Of a stretch of 64,000 nucleotides of DNA, positions 27,106 to 35,572 are shown piece by piece. The notes beneath the pieces are model-generated. The model saw nothing but the letters and a program-made list of their open reading frames with translations. It was not told the DNA's origin and did not search any database. Source of the stretch: Azoarcus sp. DN11 (lineage in GTDB: Bacteria; Pseudomonadota; Gammaproteobacteria; Burkholderiales; Rhodocyclaceae); contig NZ_CP021731.1 in assembly GCF_003628555.1 (NCBI RefSeq), positions 1,984,001-2,048,000 on the forward strand. Direction: 5' to 3'. Numbering within the stretch: position 1 is the first letter of the stretch; each line of letters begins with the position of its first letter. A program made the translations under genes and the position numbers.

Positions 27106-28229
27106 GCGTGTTCCTCCGCTAGGCGGCGCACATGGAAGGCCGTGTCGCCGAAGAGTTGATCGATCACCGTGAAATGGCGCAGGTAGTGCCCCGCCGAATA
27201 CTCTGTCGTCATTCCTATGCCTCCGTGAAGTTGGATTGCCTGCTGGCCGACCAGGCGTGCTTCGCGTCCGATCACGGCCTTGGCCATGGCAATGTGGCGT
27301 GCACGGTCCTGCGCCTCGGGGTCGTCGACGATCATCGCGGCGAGCATCGCCATGCTGCGGGCCTGCTCGGTCGCGATCAGCATTTCGGCAGCCCGGTGCT
27401 GCAGGGCCTGGTTTTCGCCGATGGGGCGGCCAAACTGCTGGCGCGTGTTGAGGTAGTCGACCGTCAGATCGAGCGCCGCCTGCATCGCGCCCACCGCCTG
27501 CGCGCAGACCGCCGCGATGCCCGTTTCGATGACCCGTTCGATGATGGGCCAGGCCTCGGTGGCGGTGCCGAGCAGGCGGCCGCGGACGCCGGACAGCGTG
27601 ATCTCCGCAGCCGGCGTCTGGTCCAGCAGTCGGTAGCCCCGTTTCGACAACCCCTTGGCGTCGCCCGGCACGAGGAAGAGACCGATGCCCTCCGTCGCAT
27701 CGGCGGCGCCGCGCACCCGCGCGCTTACCACCAGCAGGTCCGCCGACAGTCCGTGCAGGACGAGGCTCTTCGCGCCGTGCAGGACCCATGTGTCACCGTC
27801 TTGTGCGGCGGTGGTCGTCACGTGCGACGGCTGGTGCCAGGTGTCGCGCTCGCCGTGCGCCCATGCGCACAGCAGGCTGCCGTCGGCGATGCGGGGCAGG
27901 AAGTCGGCCCGCTGCGACGGTGTGCCGCCGACCCGCAGTGCCGTGCCCGCCAGCACGACGGTCGCGAGGTAGGGCTCCAGCGCCATCACGCGGCCGAAGG
28001 CCTCCATCGTCAGCATCAGGTCCGCCGCATCGCCGCCGAATCCGCCATGCTCTTCCGCGAACGGTAATCCGAGCAGGCCGAGTTCGGCGTAACGTGCCCA
28101 CATGTCACGGCTCCAGCCGTCGTCCTGTTGCGCGTGGCGGTTGCGGGCCTCGAAGTTGTAGTGGGTGCCGAGCAGGCGGGTGACGCTTTCCTGCAGCGCT
28201 CGCTGCTCGTCCTTAAGATTGAAATCCAT
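27102..28229 (-). CDS. Acyl-CoA dehydrogenase, small subunit type (PimD-like)
   Basis: 375-aa acyl-CoA dehydrogenase-fold protein. It resembles the small partner of two-subunit enzymes such as pimeloyl-CoA dehydrogenase PimCD or the steroid FadE heteromers. The C-terminal region reads IDQLFGDTAFHVRR where ordinary family members carry the YEGT Glu motif, so it may not be active alone. It starts on the base after the stop of the large-subunit gene and overlaps the MatB-like gene by 4 bases, which argues for a stoichiometric complex. Confidence 0.83.
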   Translation of the reverse strand: MDFNLKDEQRALQESVTRLLGTHYNFEARNRHAQQDDGWSRDMWARYAELGLLGLPFAEEHGGFGGDAADLMLTMEAFGRVMALEPYLATVVLAGTALRVGGTPSQRADFLPRIADGSLLCAWAHGERDTWHQPSHVTTTAAQDGDTWVLHGAKSLVLHGLSADLLVVSARVRGAADATEGIGLFLVPGDAKGLSKRGYRLLDQTPAAEITLSGVRGRLLGTATEAWPIIERVIETGIAAVCAQAVGAMQAALDLTVDYLNTRQQFGRPIGENQALQHRAAEMLIATEQARSMAMLAAMIVDDPEAQDRARHIAMAKAVIGREARLVGQQAIQLHGGIGMTTEYSAGHYLRHFTVIDQLFGDTAFHVRRLAEEHA

Positions 28230-29426
28230 TCATAGCCCCAAGACGGTTTTGGCGAGGATGTTCTTCTGAATCTCGTTCGAGCCGCCGTAGATGGAGGCGG
28301 CGCGCGAGTAGAAGTAGCTGGGGGCGAGCGCGGCCCCCCAGCGCGGGGCCGCGTCGAGCTCGTCGGCGGCGCCCCCCGCAGGCTGGATCGCGATCGCGGC
28401 CGGGCCCGCCGACCGGCAGGCCAGTTCACAGACCGCCTGGTAGAGTTCGGTGCCGCGGACCTTGAGCACTGAGGTCAGGGGATCGGGCTTGTCGGCATGG
28501 TGCCCGGCGTGACCGGCGACGACCCGCAGCTGGGTGATTTCGAGCGCCTTGAGGTCGGCCTCGATCAGTGCGAGCTGTTCGCGGAAACACGGGTCTTCGG
28601 CCAGCGGCCGCTTGCCGGCTTTCACCTGCGTGGCCAGTTCGCGTGCGTACGACAGCCTTTCCTTCGAGCGCCCGACGCCGGCGATGCCGGTACGTTCGTG
28701 CCCGAGCAGGAACTTCGCGTAATCCCAGCCCTTGTTCTCTTCGCCTACGCGGTTCTCGACCGGCACGCGTACCTCGTCGAGGAAGACCTCGTTGAGGTGG
28801 TGGTGGCCGTCGATGGACATGATCGGGCGCACGGTGACGCCGGGCGTCTTCATGTCGATCAGCAGCATCGAGATCCCTACCTGCTTCTTCGCCGCCGGGT
28901 CGGTGCGCACGAGACAGAACATCCAGTCCGCGTGATGCGCCATCGTCGTCCAGATTTTCTGTCCGGTAACGACGTAGTGGTCGCCGTCGCGGCGAGCCAA
29001 GGTGCGCAGCGAAGCGAGGTCGGAGCCCGCGTCGGGTTCCGAAAAACCTTGGCAGAACCAGATGTCGAGGTTGGCGATCTTCGGAAGGAACTGCCGCTTC
29101 TGTTCCTCGCTGCCGAACTGGATGATGACCGGTCCGATCATGCTGCTGTTGAACACCAGCGGTGTCGGCGCCGGGGCGAGAAAGATCTCCTCCGTGAGGA
29201 TCATGCGCTCGACCGGAGAGAGGCCGGCCCCGCCCCATTCCTTTGGCCAGTGCGCAGTCGCCCAGCCCCGTGTGTTGAGGATGCGGTGCCAGCGGACGAT
29301 GTGATCCTTCGTTGGCGGATGGCCGGCGCGCAGGTGGCTTCGGATGTCCTCGGGCAGGTTGGTTGCGATGAAATCGCGGACTTCCTCGCGGAAGCGCTTC
29401 TCCTTGGCGGTAAGACGTAGATCCAT
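28230..29426 (-). CDS. Acyl-CoA dehydrogenase, large subunit type (PimC-like)
   Basis: 398-aa acyl-CoA dehydrogenase-fold protein resembling PimC and steroid FadE large subunits. The FSEPDAGSD block near residue 136 and the GQKIWTTMAHHADW block are intact; the C-terminus reads IYGGSNEIQKN, with Gly in place of the usual catalytic Glu, as is common in such large subunits where the base lies elsewhere. First gene of a three-gene minus-strand operon, 95 bases from an operator-like palindrome. It probably oxidises a ring-derived or dicarboxylic acyl-CoA. Confidence 0.86.
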   Translation of the reverse strand: MDLRLTAKEKRFREEVRDFIATNLPEDIRSHLRAGHPPTKDHIVRWHRILNTRGWATAHWPKEWGGAGLSPVERMILTEEIFLAPAPTPLVFNSSMIGPVIIQFGSEEQKRQFLPKIANLDIWFCQGFSEPDAGSDLASLRTLARRDGDHYVVTGQKIWTTMAHHADWMFCLVRTDPAAKKQVGISMLLIDMKTPGVTVRPIMSIDGHHHLNEVFLDEVRVPVENRVGEENKGWDYAKFLLGHERTGIAGVGRSKERLSYARELATQVKAGKRPLAEDPCFREQLALIEADLKALEITQLRVVAGHAGHHADKPDPLTSVLKVRGTELYQAVCELACRSAGPAAIAIQPAGGAADELDAAPRWGAALAPSYFYSRAASIYGGSNEIQKNILAKTVLGL

Positions 29427-29490
29427 CTTTGTGGTTTTCCTTTGGTTGTTCGATCAACCTCTTGCTGGACGGTTGCGTAGGTAATCGCCA

Positions 29491-29520
29491 TTGACGCGAC
29501 TGTCGAAATTAGCGTATCAT
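29491..29520 (+). promoter_or_regulatory. Sigma70-like promoter of the crotonase gene
   Basis: TTGACG, 18-bp spacer, TATCAT, followed immediately by the operator at 29521. Same layout as the promoter at 38050-38078. Confidence 0.65.
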
Positions 29521-29531
29521 TGGTTCAACCG
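29521..29531 (+). promoter_or_regulatory. FadR-type operator in a divergent promoter region
   Basis: TGGTTCAACCG, 10 of 11 to the palindrome, between the divergent PimC-like and crotonase genes. Confidence 0.65.
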
Positions 29532-29669
29532 TTTGACAACGTCTTCGAAAGAATCGTGACCGGAAGGTGGGCGGCGATTCGCCGCTGAACATGCGGCACA
29601 CTTGATGCTGCGAGGCTCCCGGCGAGTGCGTGGCGGCGGCCAGTTCCTGAAAACCAGCGAGGCGAGTGC

Positions 29670-30446
29670 ATGAAGCTACTGACAGAACGGTGCGGACGGG
29701 TGCTTGTGGTGACGTTGAGCAATCCAGCGGCGCGGAATGCGATCGGATCCGAGCTTTATCCGGTGGCGAGTGCCGTGTTCCGCGAAGCGGCCGGCGATGA
29801 TGGCATCGGCGCGATCGTGCTGACGGGCGAGGGGGAGCACTTCTGCGGCGGAGGAAACCTGAACCGGGTGTTCCAGCAGCGTTCTATGCCGCCGGATTCG
29901 CAGCGCGGAAACCTCGATGGCTTCCATGCGTGGATCCTGAGCATGCGGGCGTGTGCAAAGCCGGTGATTGCGGCCGTCGAGGGGGCTGCTGCAGGCGGCG
30001 GCTTTGCGCTGGCACTCGCCTGCGATCTGATCGTTGCCGCGGACGACGCGAAGTTCGTGATGTCCTACGTGAGGGTGGCTCTCTCTCCGGACGGCGGAGG
30101 GTCTGATTCCCTCGCAAAGATGCTGCCGCCCCAGGCTGCGCTGGAAATGCTGCTGGATGGTGATGTCGTGTCCGCCGCGCGCTTACACCACCTGGGCGTC
30201 GTCAATCGCGTCACGCCGCATGGCGTCGCGCTGAGGGAAGCGCTCGGTTGGGCGGAGCGACTGGCGCAAGGGCCGGTCGACGCACATGCGCGAATCAAGC
30301 GCCTCGTGTACGGGGCGCACGGGCGGAGCCGGCAGGAACAACTCGATGCCGAGCGCGAAGAGTTCATCGGCGCGCTTTTTGGCGATGAGGCGGGCGAGGG
30401 CATCCAGGCATTCCTGGAAAAGCGGGCGGCGCGGTACGCCCTGTAA
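29670..30446 (+). CDS. Enoyl-CoA hydratase/isomerase (crotonase family)
   Basis: 258-aa crotonase-fold protein. The oxyanion segment FCGGGNLNR lies near residue 58, AAVEGAAAGGGFALAL near 103-118 and the SPDGGGS turn in the catalytic region; a Ser-Pro-Asp replaces the usual Glu context, so hydratase, isomerase or hydrolase are all possible. It stands alone behind its own promoter and operator, divergent from the PimCD-like operon. The ATG at 29670 has GGCGAG upstream. Confidence 0.83.
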   Translation: MKLLTERCGRVLVVTLSNPAARNAIGSELYPVASAVFREAAGDDGIGAIVLTGEGEHFCGGGNLNRVFQQRSMPPDSQRGNLDGFHAWILSMRACAKPVIAAVEGAAAGGGFALALACDLIVAADDAKFVMSYVRVALSPDGGGSDSLAKMLPPQAALEMLLDGDVVSAARLHHLGVVNRVTPHGVALREALGWAERLAQGPVDAHARIKRLVYGAHGRSRQEQLDAEREEFIGALFGDEAGEGIQAFLEKRAARYAL

Positions 30447-30570
30447 GCGAACGTGCAGGGGGCAAGGCGGCTGCGTCACGATACGCCCGCGCCGGCTTGG
30501 CGTGCGGGAGACTCAATGCTTGGCCGAGCGGGCAGGCCGCGGCTCCGCAGGACTGCTGCATACGATGCGA

Positions 30571-30581
30571 TGGTTGAGCCC
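30571..30581 (+). promoter_or_regulatory. Degenerate FadR-type operator before the second GntR gene
   Basis: TGGTTGAGCCC, 9 of 11 to the palindrome with one perfect half, 120 bases before the GntR start. Confidence 0.35.
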
Positions 30582-30700
30582 TTTCAGTGTTTGAGGCAAA
30601 ATAATCACGAAAGCGCGTCAATTATTCATCGGGCGCGCGGCCGCTCCCTGTAGCGGCCTCCTTCCAAGCCCCTGTCTTGCCATTCGCGCGGAGCCAAGCA

Positions 30701-31459
30701 ATGAACGACCTTTCTGCTGCGGGGTCCGACCTGAATTTCGAACCGATCCGGTCGCAACGGGCCTTCGAGGAAATTGCGACCCAGATTCGCTCCCTGATTT
30801 CTTCCGGCAAGCTCAAGCCCGGCGACCGGTTGCCCGCAGAGCGGGACCTGTCGGCGCAGTTCGATGTCAGCCGAAACACCTTGCGCGAAGCCTTGCGATC
30901 GCTCGAGATCGCCGGTTTGCTGGAGTTGCGCAAGGGTTCGGCGGGTGGTGCATTCATTCGTCCGGGCAGTCCCGATGTGATCGTCAATGGTCTGCGCGAC
31001 CTGTACGATCTCGGCGCGATTACTCCGCGGCAACTCACCGAAGCACGCATCTGGATCGAGGCGATGGTCGTTCGTGTCGCTTGCGAGCGTGCGACGGACG
31101 AGGACATCGTTGCGCTTGAAGAAAACATCGGGAGCGTTGCAATGGCCCACAAGGCGGGCGATGAGGCTGCCCGCGCGGCGGGCAACGTGCGATTCCACTC
31201 CCTGTTGGGGCAGGCCACGCATAACCCGATTCTCGCGATCGTGATGGACGGGATCATGGAGGTCATGCATCAGTTCATGACCGTGCTGGGCCCCCAGCAT
31301 TATTCGACCGTGCTGCCTTCGCGGCGTCGCCTGGTCGGCTTCATCAAGGCGCGTGATGGTGATGCGGCAGAGGCCGAAATGACCCGCCATCTCGAGAGGA
31401 TTCACCGCTCGTATCTATCGAAGCTCGACCAGATGAAGGGCGCCGCGGGCAACAAGTAA
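30701..31459 (+). CDS. GntR-family regulator, FadR subfamily (FCD domain)
   Basis: 252-aa second FadR-type regulator. Its winged helix-turn-helix (GDRLPAERDLSAQFDVSRNTLREALRSLEIAGLLE) is very close to that of the first GntR protein, while the FCD domain differs more. The recognition helices SRSGVREAL and SRNTLREAL suggest both proteins may read the same palindrome but sense different ligands. The ATG at 30701 is preferred over a TTG eight codons earlier. It lies directly ahead of the BcrC/BcrB-like operon, with a strong terminator in between. Confidence 0.9.
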   Translation: MNDLSAAGSDLNFEPIRSQRAFEEIATQIRSLISSGKLKPGDRLPAERDLSAQFDVSRNTLREALRSLEIAGLLELRKGSAGGAFIRPGSPDVIVNGLRDLYDLGAITPRQLTEARIWIEAMVVRVACERATDEDIVALEENIGSVAMAHKAGDEAARAAGNVRFHSLLGQATHNPILAIVMDGIMEVMHQFMTVLGPQHYSTVLPSRRRLVGFIKARDGDAAEAEMTRHLERIHRSYLSKLDQMKGAAGNK

Positions 31460-31507
31460 CGCGCTGGCGCGCCTTCTGGCGCGCGATTCGTCTTCGTCTT
31501 TCGTTTG

Positions 31508-31553
31508 CAGGCCGGCACGCACCGTCAACGGTGCGTGCCGGCCTGTTGCTTTT
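31508..31553 (+). terminator. Strong terminator after the second GntR gene
   Basis: Perfect 17-bp GC-rich stem (31508-31524 with 31529-31545), loop TCAA, then TTGCTTTT. Confidence 0.9.
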
Positions 31554-31654
31554 CCGGGGTGACGTTCGCGTCGAGCCGGGGGGGGGGCGTGCCGCCTTTA
31601 CGCAGATCCAGTGCGTGTATTTGCAGTCGATGCCGGGGGCGGGCTCTGAATTCC

Positions 31655-31683
31655 TTGGATTTTATTTAGCTGAGTGCTATATT
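31655..31683 (+). promoter_or_regulatory. Sigma70-like promoter of the BcrC/BcrB-like operon
   Basis: TTGGAT, 17-bp spacer, TATATT, abutting the operator at 31683. The leader to the first ATG would be about 220 bases; apart from the operator I see nothing defined in it. Confidence 0.55.
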
Positions 31684-31693
31684 GGTTGAACCA
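31683..31693 (+). promoter_or_regulatory. Perfect FadR-type operator
   Basis: TGGTTGAACCA overlapping the last -10 base. A second partial half-site, TGGTCCA, follows at 31698-31704. Confidence 0.75.
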
Positions 31694-31908
31694 TAAATGG
31701 TCCAGCTAATGTTGACTTGGGTGGATGCATTCCGTATCGTCGTTGTGCCGGTACGGCAGCCGTACGAGTTGTGGCGGGCGGGCGCCAGCGTTGTGCCAGT
31801 GCCAAGGTCACTCGTCACGTCACCCGAATGCTTCCGGCGATGGGCCTGCTGAAAACTTGGCGACGCCTCCCCGGGGAGTCGCCCCAACGCGAAAGGAAGA
31901 TGATCCGT

Positions 31909-33075
31909 ATGAAAAGTCAGATCTTCGAGAAGCTTCGGCATGCATCCGAGAAACCCCTCACCGCCGCACGCGAGTGGAAGGAAACGAACCGGAAAATGGT
32001 CGTCGGGTCGTTTCCGATGAATTTCCCCGGGGAACTGGCCCATGCGGCAGGCACCTTGCCGATGCTTATCCAGGAGGCCGAGGATCCCATCACCGTCGGT
32101 CACGGCATCATCTATCCGTTTTACTGCGGTTACACGCGGAGCCTTGTGGATCAGGCCGCCAAGGGCGACTTCGAGGTGCTCGACGCGATCATGTTCGGCG
32201 ACCACTGCGTGCAGTTGCTCGGCGCGGCGGACGCGGTGCGGATGACGCTGCCGAAGAAGCGCGTGGCCTTCTATCAGCTGATCTCTTCGATGTGCGACCC
32301 CTGGACGCACGGGCGGGCACGCGAAAGTTTCGTCGGGCTGAAGAAAGTGCTCGAGGAACTGGTCGGGAACGCCATCGACGACGACGCCCTGCGCTCGAGC
32401 ATCCGGCTCTTCAACAAGAACCGGCGACTGATCCGCCACATCTACGAGCTGCGACGCACGGGGCGAGTGGCGCTCACGGCGCGCGAAATGCAGTACATCG
32501 TCAAGTCGAGCATGGTGATGGACAAGGCCGAGCACACGGCGCTGATGGAAGCGCTCGTGGCGGAGCTCGAACGCGATCGCTCCACCGCACCGGCGGGGGT
32601 GCGCGTGCATCTATCGGGCCACTTCTGCCAGGCGCCGAAGCCGGAAATCCTCGACCTGATCGAATCCTGTGGCGCCACGGTGGTCGGTGACGACCTCTTC
32701 CACGGCTATCGCTACATCTCGACGGACGTGCGCGAGGACGGCGACCCGCTCGACGCGCTGGCCGAGTGGTACATGGCGCGCAATACCGGCGTGCCGTGTC
32801 CGACGCGCGTGCAGAACGACATCGACTGGGACGGCTACCTGATCAACGCGGTCGAGAACGAGAAGGCACAAGGGCTGATCGTGCTGATGGCGAAGTTCTG
32901 CGAGCCGCACATGTACTACTACCCCGAGGTCAAGCACACCTTCGAGCGTCATGGGGTGCCGCACCTGCTGATCGAGACCGAGCACGAAGGCATTCCGCTC
33001 GAGGGGCTCAAGACCCGCGTCGAGACCTTCCTCGAGATCGTCAAGCGCAGAGAGGCCGTCGCGCTCGCCAACTAA
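31909..33075 (+). CDS. BcrC / 2-hydroxyacyl-CoA dehydratase-family subunit
   Basis: 388-aa subunit of the HgdB/BcrC family, the iron-sulphur catalytic component of ATP-dependent benzoyl-CoA reductases and 2-hydroxyacyl-CoA dehydratases. Cysteines in family positions are visible: PFYCGYTR, GDHCVQL, GHFCQAP and AKFCEPHMYYYPEVK. By eye it is nearer to BcrC/BzdN than to HgdB. Two start codons exist (31900 and 31909); the second is better spaced from AGGAAG. It forms an operon with the next two genes and carries a perfect operator upstream. Substrate unknown; the reaction would be an energy-driven ring reduction or dehydration. Confidence 0.82.
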   Translation: MKSQIFEKLRHASEKPLTAAREWKETNRKMVVGSFPMNFPGELAHAAGTLPMLIQEAEDPITVGHGIIYPFYCGYTRSLVDQAAKGDFEVLDAIMFGDHCVQLLGAADAVRMTLPKKRVAFYQLISSMCDPWTHGRARESFVGLKKVLEELVGNAIDDDALRSSIRLFNKNRRLIRHIYELRRTGRVALTAREMQYIVKSSMVMDKAEHTALMEALVAELERDRSTAPAGVRVHLSGHFCQAPKPEILDLIESCGATVVGDDLFHGYRYISTDVREDGDPLDALAEWYMARNTGVPCPTRVQNDIDWDGYLINAVENEKAQGLIVLMAKFCEPHMYYYPEVKHTFERHGVPHLLIETEHEGIPLEGLKTRVETFLEIVKRREAVALAN

Positions 33076-33102
33076 ACGGTCGCAATCCCCAAGGAGACTT
33101 CC

Positions 33103-34518
33103 ATGAACAGTGCAGTGCAGGATCAGAAGAAAGCCAACAAGCTCACTTCCACGCGAAACGCCGGCAAGTTGGTGAACGACTATTGGGAGACCGTTTTCCG
33201 CGCGAAGGAGGAGGGCAAGCTGGTCTGCTGGTACGAGGGATCGGCGATCAACCCCTTCCTCCAGGCGGCCGACATCTGCTGGGTGCATGGCGAGGCCTAT
33301 TCAGCGCTGCTCGCGGCGCGCCACCAGGAAGGTCCGGCACAGAAGGCAGCCGAGGAGCATGGCTACATCAAGGAATTGTGCTCGTATGCGCGTACTCACC
33401 TCGGTTGCGTGGTGTCGAACCAGCGCATGGGCAACGCGCCCGAAACGCCTTTCCTCGGCATGGCGGACGACCCCCATCTTGCGGCGCGCCTGCCGGCGCC
33501 CGACATGATCATCAGCGCCTATGCGTACTGCAGTACGGGGCAGCAGTGGGACGAAATCACGGCGCGGCTTTTCGGCAAGAAGATCCCGATCTTCAACGTT
33601 TCGATCCCGCTGATCTGGGGCGGCAAGCCCGATGCGGGCTACCTGAAGGGCGAAGAGTGGGAAGAGACTTCGCAGTACCTCGCGCGGCAGTTGCGCGAGA
33701 TGGTCGTCTTCATCGAGCAGCAGACCGGCCGCAAGTTCGAGTGGGATCGCCTGTACGAGATGATGGGGTACGTGAAGCAGGCCTCCAAGCTGCGCCTCGA
33801 AGCGATGGATCTGTGCACGGCGCGGCCGGCGCCGGCGTCGTTCTTCGACTGGATCGTAAGCATCGCGCCGCTCAACAACCTGCCGATCGGCCCGCATCTG
33901 GTCGACTTCTTCCAGGGCATGAAGGACGAGGTCCAGCAGCGCGTCGCGAGCGGAGCAGGGGCGATCCACAACGAGCGCTACCGCCTCTATTTCGACGGCA
34001 TCATGAACTGGAACAAGGTGGGCTGGCTCGCGGAGAAGTTCGCGAAGTACGACGCGACGGTCGTGAGCGGACGCTACACGCACCAAGCCTTCTGGCAAGA
34101 GCCGGACCTGATCGACCCGAACGATCCGATCCTCGGCATGGCCCAGAACTACCTGATCTGCCCGATCAATCTCAGCGCGCCCTTCCTGATCGAGAAGACG
34201 CTCAATTTCTGCCGCAAGTACGAGCTCGACGGCATGGTGCTGCACTCGTCGCGGACCTGCCGCGCCTTCACGAATCCGCAGTTCCTGATGGCCGAGGCGG
34301 CGACGCGCGAGCTGGGTATCCCGACGACGATGTTCGAGGGCGACGTGACCGACGAGTCGTTCTACAAGGACGAACTCCTGAACAGCCGCGTCGAGGCGAT
34401 GCTGGAAGCGATCGATGCGAGCCGGGCCGGCCGCGGAACGCCGAGCCAGGTCAGCGATTTCTCCCTGCTCGCGCAGAACCGGGCGGAGGCCTCGCCGCTG
34501 GTGTTCCACCGCGGCTGA
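33103..34518 (+). CDS. BcrB / 2-hydroxyacyl-CoA dehydratase-family subunit
   Basis: 471-aa second catalytic subunit, BcrB-like. Family landmarks: WYEGSAINPFLQAADICWVHGEAYSA near residue 45, ELCSYARTHLGC near 90, and a C-terminal LHSSRTCRAFTNPQF followed by TTMFEGDVTDESFYKDE, the expected R-x(n)-GD block. Several Cys (LC, HLGC, RTC) could bind the bridging cluster. The ATG at 33103 follows AAGGAGA and lies 27 bases after the previous stop. It pairs with the BcrC-like subunit. Confidence 0.82.
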   Translation: MNSAVQDQKKANKLTSTRNAGKLVNDYWETVFRAKEEGKLVCWYEGSAINPFLQAADICWVHGEAYSALLAARHQEGPAQKAAEEHGYIKELCSYARTHLGCVVSNQRMGNAPETPFLGMADDPHLAARLPAPDMIISAYAYCSTGQQWDEITARLFGKKIPIFNVSIPLIWGGKPDAGYLKGEEWEETSQYLARQLREMVVFIEQQTGRKFEWDRLYEMMGYVKQASKLRLEAMDLCTARPAPASFFDWIVSIAPLNNLPIGPHLVDFFQGMKDEVQQRVASGAGAIHNERYRLYFDGIMNWNKVGWLAEKFAKYDATVVSGRYTHQAFWQEPDLIDPNDPILGMAQNYLICPINLSAPFLIEKTLNFCRKYELDGMVLHSSRTCRAFTNPQFLMAEAATRELGIPTTMFEGDVTDESFYKDELLNSRVEAMLEAIDASRAGRGTPSQVSDFSLLAQNRAEASPLVFHRG

Positions 34519-34545
34519 GACGGGCGGCAACCGGAGGAGGGCGGC

Positions 34546-35502
34546 ATGAAATCTTATGTGATGGGGATCGACTTCGGCTCGACCACGGCCAAGACGGTGA
34601 TCCTGGACACGAAAGGGCGAGTCGTCGCATCGTGCATCGGCAACATGGGCGCGGTGAGCGACGACGGCGTGAAGGCTTCGGTCAAGGGGGCGCTGGAACA
34701 GGCCGGCATCACCCAGGCCGACGTCGGCCGGACGGTCAGTACCGGCTACGGCCGGCGTATGCTGGAGATCGCGGACAAGAATTACACCGAGATCACCTGC
34801 CATGCGCGCGGCGCGGTCGCGATGATGCCCGAGGCGCGCCTCGTCATCGACATCGGCGGGCAGGACAGCAAGGTCATCGCGATCGACGCGAACGGGCTCG
34901 TCGCCCAGTTTGCGATGAACGACCGCTGTGCGGCGGGCACCGGGAAATTCCTCGAGGTGCTGGCGCGGGCGATGGACATCGAGCTCGACAAGATGGGCGG
35001 CGTCGCGCTGCAGGCGCAGCAGAAGCTGCAGATCTCGAGCATGTGCGCGACCTTCGCCGAGACCGAAGTGATCTCGCTGCTCGCCGAGGGCAACGCGAAG
35101 CCGGACGTCCTCGCGGCGGTGCATGCCGCGATCGCTAGCCGCACGCTGGGCCTCGTGAGCCGCGTCGGCAAACGAGGGCCGATCGTGATGACGGGCGGGG
35201 TCGCGAAGAACGTCGCGGCCGTGCGCCACATCGAGGAGGCACTCGAAATGCCGCTCCATCTGCCGCCCGACCCGCAGATCGCAGGCGCGCTCGGCGCGGC
35301 GCTGCTCGCGCTCGACGATTTCCGCGCGTCGAACCCGCTGCCGGATGCCGATGAGGACGACCACATGGAGGATGCGATGGGAGCGGCACGCGCGTGCGGC
35401 ACCGGCTGCAAGGGCAAGCCCGCCGAAGGGGCTGCCAAACCGTTCTGGACAAAGCTCACGGGCCTGGGCTCCAGCCGCAAGGCCGACGCGGCGACGAAGT
35501 GA
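34546..35502 (+). CDS. BadF/BcrA/HgdC-type ATPase activator
   Basis: 318-aa ASKHA-fold ATPase that drives electrons into the BcrC/BcrB-like protein. DFGSTTAKTVI (phosphate 1) opens the protein, IDIGGQDSKV lies near 103, and the [4Fe-4S] ligands that would bridge a homodimer are Cys128 (NDRCAAGTG) and Cys167 (SSMCATF). Only one activator gene is present, as in 2-hydroxyacyl-CoA dehydratases; class-I benzoyl-CoA reductases have two different ATPase subunits. A charged C-terminal tail of about 45 residues holds an extra Cys284-x3-Cys288. Ribosome site GGAGGAGG. Confidence 0.87.
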   Translation: MKSYVMGIDFGSTTAKTVILDTKGRVVASCIGNMGAVSDDGVKASVKGALEQAGITQADVGRTVSTGYGRRMLEIADKNYTEITCHARGAVAMMPEARLVIDIGGQDSKVIAIDANGLVAQFAMNDRCAAGTGKFLEVLARAMDIELDKMGGVALQAQQKLQISSMCATFAETEVISLLAEGNAKPDVLAAVHAAIASRTLGLVSRVGKRGPIVMTGGVAKNVAAVRHIEEALEMPLHLPPDPQIAGALGAALLALDDFRASNPLPDADEDDHMEDAMGAARACGTGCKGKPAEGAAKPFWTKLTGLGSSRKADAATK

Positions 35503-35572
35503 GCCGCGCGTGAGGGCTGCGGCCCGAACGCGGTTCGAAAGCATCCACCTCAGTCACGACAATGGACCACTC

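Noticed and set aside
31909..35502. Calling the trio a classical benzoyl-CoA reductase
   Set aside because: Only one ATPase subunit gene is present and no other benzoyl-CoA pathway gene is near.
33301..35544. 747-codon antisense frame opposite the BcrB-like and activator genes
   Set aside because: No domain pattern; composition typical of the complement of GC-rich coding DNA.
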